Below are positions 9,241 through 19,215 of a stretch of DNA of 64,000 nt, in pieces (positions within the stretch are counted from its first letter, which is position 1; every line of letters starts with the position of its first letter). Both the position numbers and the translations under genes were made by a program. The DNA is from an uncultured Saccharospirillaceae bacterium (lineage in GTDB: Bacteria; Bacteroidota; Bacteroidia; Flavobacteriales_D; CAJJDF01). Under the pieces are notes generated by a model that worked only from the letters and a program-made list of their open reading frames with translations, was not told the origin of the DNA and made no database searches. The stretch is from the NCBI GenBank assembly GCA_950054195.1, contig CATLPG010000006.1, forward strand, positions 34,090 through 98,089, given 5' to 3'.

Positions 9241-11460
9241 TTGTTATTTGCAGTAAAACATAAATGGTATTTTTTAAGCGCGTTTTTGCTTATTACTATC
9301 TTCTTGGGTATTCAAATAAAACACCTAAGGTTTGAGCATAACCTAGAAGATTTTTTCAATAAAAATTATAACTTTTACCAGTTTAACCAATCTTTTTTTA
9401 AGCAATTTAATCGCTCACAAGGGAAATCTAATGGAGAAAAGAAAATAGCCATTATCCTATCTAACGATAAAGAGGTTAGCTATGATTTTTTATCTAAACT
9501 CAATAACTTTTCACAAGATTTAAAACAAATTGATAGCATTAAATCGCAAGATCATGTGCTAAAAATCCCTCTTTTTATATTTACACCTTTAGGTCGTTAT
9601 CCCTATAAAATTTTTCATCTAGATGAACCCTCTCGCTTTGCTAGTGATTTACAAAACATAAAAAACAATAAAGATTTAGCTATAAAGTATCTCTCAAACG
9701 ATTACAAATCAACACTTGTTTACATAACCCTAAAAAAGAACCAAACAATTGATGATATACTAGCTATTAAACAAGAAATTGAAAAAAAAGCTGAGCCTTA
9801 CGAGTTTGAATCGATACACTTTTACAACAACGAACTTACAAACTATTATGTAGTAAATAAGCTTAAAGAAAAATCTGCTTTGCTTACCATTATAGCCGTT
9901 ATTCTTATAATCCTTATTCTATCGTTTTTTACACGGTCGTTTTTAGGTGTAATATTGCCACTTGTAATTGTTCTCATTACCGTTATTTGGATTATTGGAA
10001 CAATTTGTTTGCTCGATATCCCTTTAAATGTTTTAACTATTGCAATTCCAGTAATTGTTGGTGTTATATCTTTAAGTGATGTAATCCATCTTGTTTCACG
10101 ATTTAATGAAGAAAAAACACATGATAAAAACCTAAAAATTAAGCTTACCGAAAAAGATATGCTTCGGGCAATTATTTTAACATCAGTAACAACTTCACTA
10201 GGTTTTATATCGCTTATTCCTTCCAATATTCAAGTATTCATTGAATTTGGATTTTTCTCTACTTTAGGGGTTCTTTATGCATTTGTATTAGCTTACTGGC
10301 TACTTCCTATTCTTCTCTATTACGCAAAGCCTGTTAAGGTTAAAAATTACTTAAAGTATATTACACCTCAACGGATCTATATAAAACCAACATTAATTGT
10401 ATCAAGCATTATTATTGTTTTGGCTATAATTGGTGTATCCTTAGTTAAAAATCAATCATTTATTTATGATGATTTAAACGCTCAAGATGAAGCAAGTAAA
10501 ACGGTTAAATTAATGGCAGAAGATTTCTATGGAATTAGGGACTTGTCATTAGCCATAGAATTTAAAAACGGGCAAACAACAGACTTTGAAAATATAGTAC
10601 TAATTGATAGTATCGAAAAAAAAGTAAATAGACTATACGGACAAAGTAATTACCTAGGATTAACGTTTTTCATTAAACAAATGAACCGTGCTCTGCATGG
10701 TGGTAACTTCGAGTATTACAGAGTTCCAACTAATGAGAAAGATTTTAAAAGAGTAATGAGAAAGCTCAATAAAAACAAAAAACTTGTTTCATTAGATGGT
10801 TTTATCTCCAAAGACAAAAAATCTACGTTTTTATATGGTCAAATTCACGATCCTGGTAGTTATGATATTGACTTAAAAAACAAAGAACTTGTACATTGGG
10901 TTAATACAAATTTTAGCGATCAAGTTACACTAACCCCTACAGGAGGATCTAATATTATCGACCAAACAAACTTTACTGTAACCAAAACCATGATGCTTAG
11001 TTTAACTTTCATTATGCTCGTAATAATGGTGCTTATTATGGTTCTTTTTAAATCAGTTTCACTAGGTTTTATCTCGTTAATTCCAAACATGCTGCCTTTA
11101 ATCATTATTATGGGAGTAGTTGGCTGGTTTAACATGGGGCTAAGCGTAACCATATCCATTGTGTTTACAATTGTTTTTGGAATTGCCGTAGATGATACTA
11201 TTCATTTTTTAAGCAGGTACCGAATAGAAAAAGCAAAAGGCATATCGAATCTTGATGTAGTAGAAAATTGCATAAAAACAACTGGAAGTGCTATTTCTTT
11301 AACTACTATTATATTAATTGCCGGTTTTGGAACTCTTCTCTTTTCTGATTTTAGAGCAAACTTTACTACGGGGTTATTAGTATCTATTGGTTTGCTTGTT
11401 GCTGTACTTTGCGATTTATTTCTTTTTCCAGTTTTGCTCTATATAATGAAAAAGAAGTAG
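9241..11460 (+). CDS. RND/MMPL family exporter
   Basis: A 739-residue protein with the duplicated RND layout: an N-terminal helix, a periplasmic loop, a five-helix bundle (about residues 210-360), then a second helix, loop and bundle. The charged transmembrane motifs GVISLSDVIHLVSRF and GIAVDDTIHFLSRYR mark the two halves and are the proton-relay positions of this family. It looks like the lipid/hydrophobe exporters annotated as MMPL rather than tripartite drug pumps. The start is TTG at 9241, as no upstream or nearby downstream ATG is in frame. It ends the envelope operon. Confidence 0.8.
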   Translation: MLFAVKHKWYFLSAFLLITIFLGIQIKHLRFEHNLEDFFNKNYNFYQFNQSFFKQFNRSQGKSNGEKKIAIILSNDKEVSYDFLSKLNNFSQDLKQIDSIKSQDHVLKIPLFIFTPLGRYPYKIFHLDEPSRFASDLQNIKNNKDLAIKYLSNDYKSTLVYITLKKNQTIDDILAIKQEIEKKAEPYEFESIHFYNNELTNYYVVNKLKEKSALLTIIAVILIILILSFFTRSFLGVILPLVIVLITVIWIIGTICLLDIPLNVLTIAIPVIVGVISLSDVIHLVSRFNEEKTHDKNLKIKLTEKDMLRAIILTSVTTSLGFISLIPSNIQVFIEFGFFSTLGVLYAFVLAYWLLPILLYYAKPVKVKNYLKYITPQRIYIKPTLIVSSIIIVLAIIGVSLVKNQSFIYDDLNAQDEASKTVKLMAEDFYGIRDLSLAIEFKNGQTTDFENIVLIDSIEKKVNRLYGQSNYLGLTFFIKQMNRALHGGNFEYYRVPTNEKDFKRVMRKLNKNKKLVSLDGFISKDKKSTFLYGQIHDPGSYDIDLKNKELVHWVNTNFSDQVTLTPTGGSNIIDQTNFTVTKTMMLSLTFIMLVIMVLIMVLFKSVSLGFISLIPNMLPLIIIMGVVGWFNMGLSVTISIVFTIVFGIAVDDTIHFLSRYRIEKAKGISNLDVVENCIKTTGSAISLTTIILIAGFGTLLFSDFRANFTTGLLVSIGLLVAVLCDLFLFPVLLYIMKKK

Positions 11461-11470
11461 CCGTACTCTG

Positions 11471-12427
11471 TCAAAACAAACCTCGCTGTCTAGTTTTTAG
11501 AATATATTCCAATAAAATAGGAGCTTTAGCAATGGTATGGTAATTAACAATTTCTCCACCAAAACCTCTAAAAAATGTTTCAATAGCAGGTAACATGGAT
11601 CCATCAAAATCGAAATGCTCTATACCTTTAGATTTAGCTAATTTAATGCTTTCCCACATGAGCAACGCTCCTGCTCCTTCGTGTTTAAATTCGCTACTGT
11701 ATCCTCCGAATTTATATGTAGTCTTATTATCATCAAATACGCAAAAGTTTGCTGCTACTGGATGCTTATTATGGTCAAAAGCTATATGCATATAGGATGA
11801 ATCCTCTGTCATGTTTTTAAGGATGTTTTCTATAATAGTGTAGTCAACGGTTTTATTATTTCTATCGTAAGTGCTTTTAATAAGATCAACTGCAATAGAG
11901 TTTGTATTCTTTACTTTCTCAAATGTAACACCATCCTTTATTGCTTTCTTAATGTTCTTCCTCCTCTCTGAAGACATGTTACTAAATAACTCTTCTTCTG
12001 ACTGTAGTAAATCCAACTGATAAGTGATTCTTGTAGACACTTTAAAGTTTTTATGAATAAAAGGTGTTATGTTTTTTACCGATGACGGAAAATCAACAAT
12101 CATTATCTCTCTTCTCGTCCCTAAGTAATCAGCAATTGCAATTAAAACTTCTTTATCAAACTTTTGCTTGTTAGCATTATTTGTTGCGAGGTTTTTATAG
12201 GTAAGCTCACATGTGGGCATAAACGGTGGTGCCGATAATTGCTTAAAAAACTTTAATCTTTTATAGTTGTATAAAAAAAATGACCCTATAAGTTCATTGT
12301 TATTATTAAATATACCTATAGGTGTTAGCTTATCATGATCATAGCTTTTTAGCCAATTTATATTTAAAAAAGCTGATGAAACAGAGAGTTCTTTTATATC
12401 ACTTATATGTATTTTGGATAAGTACAC
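11471..12427 (-). CDS. GNAT/FemAB-like acyltransferase
   Basis: A 318-residue cytoplasmic protein with the double-GNAT layout of FemAB/BioF2-like transferases. The C-terminal part has HFDFDGSMLP and FFRGFGGE, a pattern common to such acetyltransferases in Bacteroidota. Family members transfer acyl or aminoacyl groups, often in cell-surface glycan or peptidoglycan modification. It is the last gene of the minus-strand glycan operon, five bases after the preceding glycosyltransferase, so acylation of the exported glycan is a reasonable inference. The substrate is not known. Confidence 0.7.
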   Translation of the reverse strand: MYLSKIHISDIKELSVSSAFLNINWLKSYDHDKLTPIGIFNNNNELIGSFFLYNYKRLKFFKQLSAPPFMPTCELTYKNLATNNANKQKFDKEVLIAIADYLGTRREIMIVDFPSSVKNITPFIHKNFKVSTRITYQLDLLQSEEELFSNMSSERRKNIKKAIKDGVTFEKVKNTNSIAVDLIKSTYDRNNKTVDYTIIENILKNMTEDSSYMHIAFDHNKHPVAANFCVFDDNKTTYKFGGYSSEFKHEGAGALLMWESIKLAKSKGIEHFDFDGSMLPAIETFFRGFGGEIVNYHTIAKAPILLEYILKTRQRGLF

Positions 12428-12431
12428 GTGC

Positions 12432-13571
12432 TTAGACTAATTCTTTGTAAAGTTGTATAAGTTTTTTTGACTCACTTTCCCAACTATATTTTTCTTTAAT
12501 TTCTTGATAAGCGATATCACCCATTTTTTTATAATCGTTCATGTTATGAAAGAACAATTCAATCGCTTCTTTTATTTTTTTTGGATCATTGGGATCTACA
12601 AAAAAGGCATAGTTACCATAGTAATTTTTCCAATAAGGAAAATCAGAAACAATAATAGGTATACCGCAGGTCATGTACTCAAATATTTTATTTGGTAAAC
12701 AGTTTAAATGATTTTTTTCGGGTAAAAATGTGGCTACTCCTATATGTGCTTTTTTCATGTTGTAGTATACTTCTTCCAGCGGAATTTTGCCTAAATAATG
12801 AATTTTATATCTATCTAGTTCTAAACACTCTTTCTTATAGGCCTCAGTTTCCCAAGCTCCATATAATATTAACTGAATTGGTAAGTTAACTAATGAAACT
12901 GCTTTACAAACTTCAAAAATTCCTCTAATTTTAGTTAATCCACCTGCATATATAATTGTTGGTGTTTCAAACTTTTCACTTTGCTTAATATTTTCTATCA
13001 TTGATATGATGGGGTAGTTACTTATTAGTACCCCTTTTTTTGGGGATAGAAACTGAACAATTTCTGGAGTTACACTTATAACACTATTAAAGCTCCAAAT
13101 ACCAATTTTCTCTATTAATCGATATGAAAAAGCAACAGTTTTCCTTAAAAAAAGTGGTCCTAACCACGCTTTATTTTCAATTTGATGAGATACATTTTCA
13201 TGCGAATCAAAAATTACTTTTTTTCCTAAAAGACGAAGAAAAATGCCCAACGGTATTAATTCTGGGTCATGAAAATGATATATTTTAGCCTTTGTTTTAA
13301 GGGCTTTCTGCAAAGCAGAAAAGGGTTTAATTAAAATTCTTTGTAATCTGTTTTTTGTTGGTTTAAGAGGAATTATTTTAACCCCTTCAAGTATCTGCTC
13401 TTTTTCTGCATTAATAATTAATGATACATCAAAGCCTGCTTTAGCTAAGGAAATACATTCTTTGTAAAATATACGAATATCATATAATGAATGTACGGTT
13501 GATATATGGCAAACTTTTGTGTTGATTTTTTTAATTTTTAGGTTACTCGCTTTTAGTTTTTCCATTAACAA
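12432..13571 (-). CDS. Glycosyltransferase family 4
   Basis: A 379-residue GT-B protein. The N-terminal acceptor domain contains HFHDPELIPLG and FDSHENV. The C-terminal donor domain has the GT4 features IYAGGLTKIRGI and the E-x7-E-like segment NKIFEYMTCGIPIIVSD that grips the nucleotide sugar. It should add a hexose-type residue to a growing lipid-linked glycan at the cytoplasmic face. Neighbours on both sides belong to the same glycan operon. A second ATG sits two codons downstream and is equally possible. Confidence 0.85.
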   Translation of the reverse strand: MLMEKLKASNLKIKKINTKVCHISTVHSLYDIRIFYKECISLAKAGFDVSLIINAEKEQILEGVKIIPLKPTKNRLQRILIKPFSALQKALKTKAKIYHFHDPELIPLGIFLRLLGKKVIFDSHENVSHQIENKAWLGPLFLRKTVAFSYRLIEKIGIWSFNSVISVTPEIVQFLSPKKGVLISNYPIISMIENIKQSEKFETPTIIYAGGLTKIRGIFEVCKAVSLVNLPIQLILYGAWETEAYKKECLELDRYKIHYLGKIPLEEVYYNMKKAHIGVATFLPEKNHLNCLPNKIFEYMTCGIPIIVSDFPYWKNYYGNYAFFVDPNDPKKIKEAIELFFHNMNDYKKMGDIAYQEIKEKYSWESESKKLIQLYKELV

Positions 13572-13581
13572 GATAATGCCT

Positions 13582-15030
13582 TTATTGAATATTTAACAAC
13601 TTTAATAAATCATCAAACATTTGTTTAGGTGTTTTGTTTTGTTTCTTGTCTAGAAGATTTGTTTTTTCAGACTTATTAATAAGCTCATCAAAGTTATTTC
13701 CATCTGAATAGTATGCCATATTAGAATCTATTAATTCTTTAAAATATTCATTTGCCATTGGGTGTATAAAAATAGTTTTTATACCATACTCTGCTGCTTC
13801 AATTGCTGTTCCAGAATAATTAGTAATATGTAAAAAGCTTTGGGCTAATTCAACGGGAAGAGGAGGTTGGTCTTTACCACTTAATAAAACGTATTTAGCA
13901 AGATCATTGGCAATTAAAAAAGATTCGATTTCATTGATTCGATTAAAATCTGTTGGGTGAACTCTTAAAACCCATTTATGAGTTCCTGTTTTAATACTTT
14001 CAACTAAATATTTTGGAAATAAAATATCATTTGAAAAAGGCTGAAGCGAGTATAAAATGATGTTTCCCTTAATCAATTCTGATTTATTATTAAAATAACT
14101 TAACCAAGGGTTTCCATTAACAATAAATGAATGCATCTCATTACTTTGTATCCAAGGTTTGATGGTTTTATTAGATTCTTCATCCCATTGCCAAAAAATA
14201 GAGGGAAATAAACTATATGATTTATTTTCAATTATACCCCAATTACCGTAAGCCATGTGAAGAGGTGGCTGAGGACCGTGTTGAAACTCAACAGAGGGTA
14301 TATTTAATGATTTTGAAGCTAAATTTAATGCCATACTATTCATTGAATAATAACAAACTTCGAATACTATTTTTGGCTTTATTTTTTTAAGTATTTTTTT
14401 ATACGTTTTTACCATTAAAAAAAGTCGCTCAAATTGTTTTATTATATTCTTTAGTTCATAATTTTCAAGTCTATTATTAAGTAAGTTGTCATTTTTTAAC
14501 TGCTTATAAAAATGAGCATATTGCGGTAAGTTTACATCTTTAATTATAGGTATAAGCTTTTTTATTTTAGAAGAAATTACATCTGTTGAATAATGAAAGT
14601 CTTCAAAAAAGAATAACTGTTTATAATTATTTACCTCCTCTTTTTTTGAGTAATATCCTTTGGTATTATGCTCAACAATGCTGTAAGAAGAAATTGTGGC
14701 ATCCTCAACTAACGGGTCGTAAAACTTATTCCAGTATTTATTATTATACTTTGCTCGATGTGCATAAGTTGAAGTGAAAAAATAATCTTTTTGCTTTAAA
14801 CGATTATATGAAAAAACTGACTTAAAGAGTTTTTTTAGCTTATTATTATCTGTTGTTTTAAATGATTGGCTTTTTCGAACAAAGGTTTTATTATTTGCAA
14901 AATTCAAATCAGTAAAAAGCTTAATTCTAATAAAAGGCCAAATAATTTCATTATTTATTACCCATTCATTAACTGGATAGTTATTCTCAATGTTTAAAAT
15001 GTATTGGCTTATTTCTTTTGTTTTTATCAT
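13582..15030 (-). CDS. Unassigned possible glycosyltransferase of the glycan locus
   Basis: I do not recognise this 482-residue protein with certainty. It is soluble, very rich in Asn, Lys, Ile and Phe, and has no signal peptide. Segments such as VEFQHGPQPP, WVLRVHPTDFN and SGTAIEAAEYGIKTIFI resemble the donor-site pattern of GT-B capsule, polysialyl or glycerophosphate transferases (a His-Pro motif, then a Ser/Thr-Gly-rich turn and an Ala-Glu helix). Its start abuts the stop of the wzt-like gene, so it is in the same operon. A transferase or backbone-linking role is inferred mostly from context. Confidence 0.55.
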   Translation of the reverse strand: MIKTKEISQYILNIENNYPVNEWVINNEIIWPFIRIKLFTDLNFANNKTFVRKSQSFKTTDNNKLKKLFKSVFSYNRLKQKDYFFTSTYAHRAKYNNKYWNKFYDPLVEDATISSYSIVEHNTKGYYSKKEEVNNYKQLFFFEDFHYSTDVISSKIKKLIPIIKDVNLPQYAHFYKQLKNDNLLNNRLENYELKNIIKQFERLFLMVKTYKKILKKIKPKIVFEVCYYSMNSMALNLASKSLNIPSVEFQHGPQPPLHMAYGNWGIIENKSYSLFPSIFWQWDEESNKTIKPWIQSNEMHSFIVNGNPWLSYFNNKSELIKGNIILYSLQPFSNDILFPKYLVESIKTGTHKWVLRVHPTDFNRINEIESFLIANDLAKYVLLSGKDQPPLPVELAQSFLHITNYSGTAIEAAEYGIKTIFIHPMANEYFKELIDSNMAYYSDGNNFDELINKSEKTNLLDKKQNKTPKQMFDDLLKLLNIQ

Positions 15031-15759
15031 TTATGAAGCTAAATACATCTCTAGTACTTCATCTGTTTCTCCAAATGCCCTTTGAACACCACCATCAATC
15101 CAAAGGCATTTATTGGTATATTCCTTTATCGTTTCAGAATCATGACTAACTAAAATAATGGTTGTAGTATCGTCTTTAATTAGCTCGATCATTTTATCTT
15201 GGCTCTTTTTTTGAAACTTGAAATCTCCTACCCCTAAAATTTCATCTATCATCATGATATCTCTTCTAAGTGTAATAGCAATTGAAAAACCTAGTCTGGA
15301 TTTCATTCCTGACGAGTAGTTTTTAACTGGTTGGTATATAAAGTCGCCTAGCTCTGAAAAATCAATGATTTCTTGCAGTTTACTTTTAATAAATTTTTCC
15401 TTAAACCCTATTAAAACACCTGTTAAAAAAATATTTTCAAGTCCGCTTAATTCATTTTTAAATCCAGTATTTAATGATAATAGAGAAGATAAAGATCCTT
15501 TGGTTTTTAATGTTCCTCCATCTGGTAAATAAACGCCTGCAATTGTTCTTAAAAGGGTACTTTTTCCAGAACCATTTTTTCCAACTACACCTAAAATATC
15601 TCCTTTATTGATTGAAAACGATATTTTATCCAGCGCTGTTAACTCTTTTTTATCTTGCTTCCTCGTTCTGTTTAGGAGCAAATTGCGTATAGAACTTCTC
15701 CTGTACTTACTAAGTTTAAATTTAATTGATATGTCTTTTGCTTCAATGATTGGACTCAT
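15031..15759 (-). CDS. Polysaccharide ABC exporter ATPase (Wzt/TagH type)
   Basis: This 242-residue ATPase has Walker A GVVGKNGSGKST, the polysaccharide-exporter signature region SLNTGFKNELSGLENI, the ABC motif YSSGMKSRLGF and Walker B IMMIDEILGVGD. These features place it in the Wzt/KpsT/TagH group, which drives export of finished glycans across the inner membrane. It lacks the C-terminal carbohydrate-binding domain found in long Wzt proteins. It lies three bases after its permease partner. Confidence 0.9.
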   Translation of the reverse strand: MSPIIEAKDISIKFKLSKYRRSSIRNLLLNRTRKQDKKELTALDKISFSINKGDILGVVGKNGSGKSTLLRTIAGVYLPDGGTLKTKGSLSSLLSLNTGFKNELSGLENIFLTGVLIGFKEKFIKSKLQEIIDFSELGDFIYQPVKNYSSGMKSRLGFSIAITLRRDIMMIDEILGVGDFKFQKKSQDKMIELIKDDTTTIILVSHDSETIKEYTNKCLWIDGGVQRAFGETDEVLEMYLAS

Positions 15760-15762
15760 ACA

Positions 15763-16545
15763 TTAAACATCTTTAGAAAATTTATTGTCATATCTATTAA
15801 AAATCCACATACCTATCAATAAAAAAACTAAGCTGTATAATACAAAAATGCCAAATGAATAATCAATGCTTTTACCTTTTACCAAGATGTTTTTATAGTT
15901 TTCGAATAACGAAGCTAATGGATTTAACCATAAATATATTTTTTGGTACTTCTCTGGAATTCTACTTAAATCATAGAGTACTGGAGATAAATACAAAATT
16001 AATCGAGTAACAAACATTAAAATGTTTTGAATATCTCTAAAATAAACACCTATTGCACTAAATATTAGGCCTAAACCTAAAACAAAAACATACTGTACTG
16101 CTATTATTAAGGGTAGAAATAGCATATTATATGAAAAATCTGCCTTAAAAATAAACAGCATAGGAACTAAAACAATTAATCCCATAAAGTAGTTAACCAA
16201 CCCTATATTTACTTCATTAATGACCAAAATAGAAAAGGGAAATTTAACCGATTTTATAATATTGGCATTACTCAAAATTATTTTACTGGAGTTAATTAGC
16301 GAAAAACTAAACCACCTGTAAGGTAATAAGCCTGCAAATAGTAATACGGGATATTGATCACCTCCTCTTTTAAATATTACTGAAATAAGTAACACATAAA
16401 TGAGCATCATAAAAAAGGGGTCTAAAATAGCCCAGATGAAACCCAGTGACATGTTTTTATAGCGAATTTTTAAGTCACTTTTCAACAGGTAAGAAACGAG
16501 TTCCTTTCTATCTATAACTTCTTTTATGTTTTTTATTAGGCTCAT
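15763..16545 (-). CDS. Polysaccharide ABC exporter permease (Wzm type)
   Basis: A 260-residue ABC-2 type permease with about six membrane helices. The N-terminal amphipathic stretch contains SDLKIRYKNMSLGFIWAILD, typical of Wzm/KpsM/TagG proteins. It forms the channel for glycan export together with the adjacent ATPase. It sits second in a minus-strand operon, after the glycosyltransferase at 16568-17890. Confidence 0.9.
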   Translation of the reverse strand: MSLIKNIKEVIDRKELVSYLLKSDLKIRYKNMSLGFIWAILDPFFMMLIYVLLISVIFKRGGDQYPVLLFAGLLPYRWFSFSLINSSKIILSNANIIKSVKFPFSILVINEVNIGLVNYFMGLIVLVPMLFIFKADFSYNMLFLPLIIAVQYVFVLGLGLIFSAIGVYFRDIQNILMFVTRLILYLSPVLYDLSRIPEKYQKIYLWLNPLASLFENYKNILVKGKSIDYSFGIFVLYSLVFLLIGMWIFNRYDNKFSKDV

Positions 16546-16567
16546 TTATCCTTTTAACAAAACAAAC

Positions 16568-17890
16568 TTAATTCTTTTCTAAGTTACCGTATAACTCAAG
16601 AAGCTTTTTTTCTTCGTTTTCCCAGTGATACTTGTCTTTACAGTTAGCTAAGTTTGCTTTTGCTTTATTATACGCTTCGGTATCCTCTAAAAAACTAGTA
16701 ATTGCTTGTGCGATGCTCTCTGGGCTTTTAGGATCGAAGGTTGCTCCTATATTTTCTTTTTCTATTAACTTTTGTAGTTCTGGAAAGTTACTTACAGCCA
16801 AAGGTACTTCTGCTTGAATATATTCAAACACTTTATTAGGTAATGAATAGTAATTGTTTAATGAAACATTTTGAATAGGTGAAATACAAAGATCTGCAGA
16901 AGATAAATACGATGGTACTTCATTACTAGGTACTGGACCATACATGTAAAATCGATCCTGTACATTTTCTTGTTGAGCAATTTTAGTTAGTTTATTTACA
17001 AAATCTTCTTTACCAAAACCCAAAAAGACCAAACGATAATTTTTTGGTAATAGTTTTAGGCTAACTACCAAATATTCGAGCCCTCTGCCTATAGTAAAAC
17101 CTCCAGAATACATCACTACTTTTTCGGTAGTAAAGCCTAGTTTTTCTTTAATAGATACCCGATTAGCTTGATCTATTTTAATTGGTGTGTTTAGTATAAT
17201 TATAGGCTTTTTGATTGAATACCTTATGGCTAATTCATCAGCAATAGATTCACTTACCGTTATTACTGCACTAGCTTTTCTTATTCTTTTTCTTTCAAAT
17301 TTCTTTTGTAATTTTTTATACCAGTTAGGTGTAAAGTATGGCTTGTCTCTTTCAATAAAAAGCTCATGCGAGTCGTAAATTAATTTGGCTTTGTACTTTT
17401 TAGCTAGTTTTGCTCCTATGTGCAATGTACTCATATCATGAGAGTGAACATAATCTACTTTTTTATATTCATTTTTAACTTCTTTATACACTTCACCATA
17501 AAAACTTTTATAGCTAAGGAGTTTATTAATTGTGCTAATAAAGAACTTGTAATTAGACATTTTTTTTCGCGAGGTTTCGTATGAAACTGATTTATTCTTT
17601 AAAACATTTTGTTGCTCCGAATTAAGCGTTTTTGTTTTATTAGAGCCATAAAGGCTTCGTTTTAATCCACTGAAGCCTTTTTCTCCTAAAATCTGCTTAT
17701 GAATGGGTTTAATTTTCACTCTTTTTAAAGTGAACCCGTTTATTTCCTCCGTTTTAGGTAGTTCTTTTTTCCATAAAGCATATAGTGTTAAATCATATCC
17801 GTTGTTTACAATACTAGTTGCTTCTTTTAGTACCCTAGAGTCGTTTATAAAATGATTGTAAACAATCATCACTACCTGCTTTTTAACCAT
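16568..17890 (-). CDS. Glycosyltransferase family 4
   Basis: A 440-residue GT-B enzyme. The donor domain includes VVMYSGGFTIGRGLEYLV and NKVFEYIQAEVPLAVSNFPE, the usual GT4 nucleotide-sugar site. The N-terminal part is longer than in the other glycosyltransferases here because of a basic insert near residues 75-125. It is the first gene of the minus-strand glycan operon and is divergent from the next glycosyltransferase across a 101-base A/T-rich gap in which I see no clear consensus promoter. Confidence 0.85.
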   Translation of the reverse strand: MVKKQVVMIVYNHFINDSRVLKEATSIVNNGYDLTLYALWKKELPKTEEINGFTLKRVKIKPIHKQILGEKGFSGLKRSLYGSNKTKTLNSEQQNVLKNKSVSYETSRKKMSNYKFFISTINKLLSYKSFYGEVYKEVKNEYKKVDYVHSHDMSTLHIGAKLAKKYKAKLIYDSHELFIERDKPYFTPNWYKKLQKKFERKRIRKASAVITVSESIADELAIRYSIKKPIIILNTPIKIDQANRVSIKEKLGFTTEKVVMYSGGFTIGRGLEYLVVSLKLLPKNYRLVFLGFGKEDFVNKLTKIAQQENVQDRFYMYGPVPSNEVPSYLSSADLCISPIQNVSLNNYYSLPNKVFEYIQAEVPLAVSNFPELQKLIEKENIGATFDPKSPESIAQAITSFLEDTEAYNKAKANLANCKDKYHWENEEKKLLELYGNLEKN

Positions 17891-17991
17891 GCCTAAAATT
17901 ACTATATATAAGTCGAAAAATAAATAGATATAAAATAGCCTCTAAAATAATTTTTATAATCATTAATAAAGAATATTTTTAGTTACTTACT

Positions 17992-19215
17992 ATGAAAATT
18001 CTTTTTTTAACCCAATATTACCCACCAGAAACTGGAGCTCCTCAAAACAGACTTCATGATTTGGCTGTAAGATTAAAAGAGAAAGATGTAACAGTAGATG
18101 TGTTAACTGCAATGCCTAACTACCCTCAAATGGAAATTCATGAGGGCTACAAGGGGAAGTTTTTTTTAAAAGAACAAATCGATGACATTCAAGTTTATCG
18201 ATCTTGGATTTATACTACAACATCTAAAGGAGTACTTAAGCGATTACTAAACTATTTTTCGTTTGTTTTCTCTTCCTTTTGGGTTGGTTGGTTTAAAACA
18301 AAAAAATACGATTATATTTTATGTGAGAGTCCGCCTTTGTTTTTAGGTATCACAGCCTATTTACTTTGTAAAATAAAACGATCAAAACTTATTTTTAATG
18401 TTTCTGATTTATGGCCAGAAAGTGCTGAAAAACTTGGTATAGTTGAAAATAAGTTTTTTCTAAACTTAGCCTATAAATTGGAGAAGTTTCTGTATAAAAA
18501 ATCTATTGTTATCACAGGGCAAACACAAGGAATTGTTCAAAATATTAAACAGCGTTTTCCAACTAAAAATCCTTATTGGTTACCTAATGGTGTAGACTTA
18601 AACTATTTTGACCCTGAAAAAACACAAAGTAATTGGAAAAAAAATAACGGCTTTAAAGACGATGACATTCTATTTCTATACGCTGGAATTTTAGGACATG
18701 CACAAGGCTTAGAGGTAATTTTACAAGCTGCTAATATAATTAGAAATGACCAAGCAAAGTTCATTTTTGTTGGAGCTGGTCCAGAAAAAGAAAAACTACT
18801 GAATTTAAAAGAACAGTTAGCACTAAAAAACGTTTTCTTTTTTGATGCTGTTCCTAAAACAGAAATTATAAAAATTATTAAATCGATAGATGTTACAATA
18901 GTTCCGTTAAAAAAGTTAGATCTTTTCAAGGGTGCAATTCCATCTAAAATATTTGAAAATTTAGCAATGAAAAAAGCACTAATATTAGGTGTGGATGGTG
19001 AGGCTAAAAAACTATTTATTGATGATGGAAAATGTGGACTATACTTTGAACCAGAAAACAGCGATGATTTAGCTGATAAAATTAATTCCTTGTTAGAGGA
19101 TAAAAGCTTAATTGATACTTTTGGAAACAACGGTAGAAGGTATGTTTCTAACTATTTCAATAGATCAGTAATTGCAGAAAATTTCATTAAATACTTAAGC
19201 AATATTAATGAGTAA
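17992..19215 (+). CDS. WbuB/WcaI-like glycosyltransferase family 4
   Basis: A 407-residue GT4 enzyme with the characteristic WbuB/WcaI-type N-terminus: YYPPETGAPQNRLHDLA, then LTAMPNYPQ. The donor site is at GAIPSKIFENLAMKKALILG. Such enzymes often add an amino-sugar to a lipid-linked oligosaccharide. It overlaps the O-antigen ligase-like gene by eight bases, so the two are probably co-translated. The sugar cannot be predicted. Confidence 0.85.
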   Translation: MKILFLTQYYPPETGAPQNRLHDLAVRLKEKDVTVDVLTAMPNYPQMEIHEGYKGKFFLKEQIDDIQVYRSWIYTTTSKGVLKRLLNYFSFVFSSFWVGWFKTKKYDYILCESPPLFLGITAYLLCKIKRSKLIFNVSDLWPESAEKLGIVENKFFLNLAYKLEKFLYKKSIVITGQTQGIVQNIKQRFPTKNPYWLPNGVDLNYFDPEKTQSNWKKNNGFKDDDILFLYAGILGHAQGLEVILQAANIIRNDQAKFIFVGAGPEKEKLLNLKEQLALKNVFFFDAVPKTEIIKIIKSIDVTIVPLKKLDLFKGAIPSKIFENLAMKKALILGVDGEAKKLFIDDGKCGLYFEPENSDDLADKINSLLEDKSLIDTFGNNGRRYVSNYFNRSVIAENFIKYLSNINE

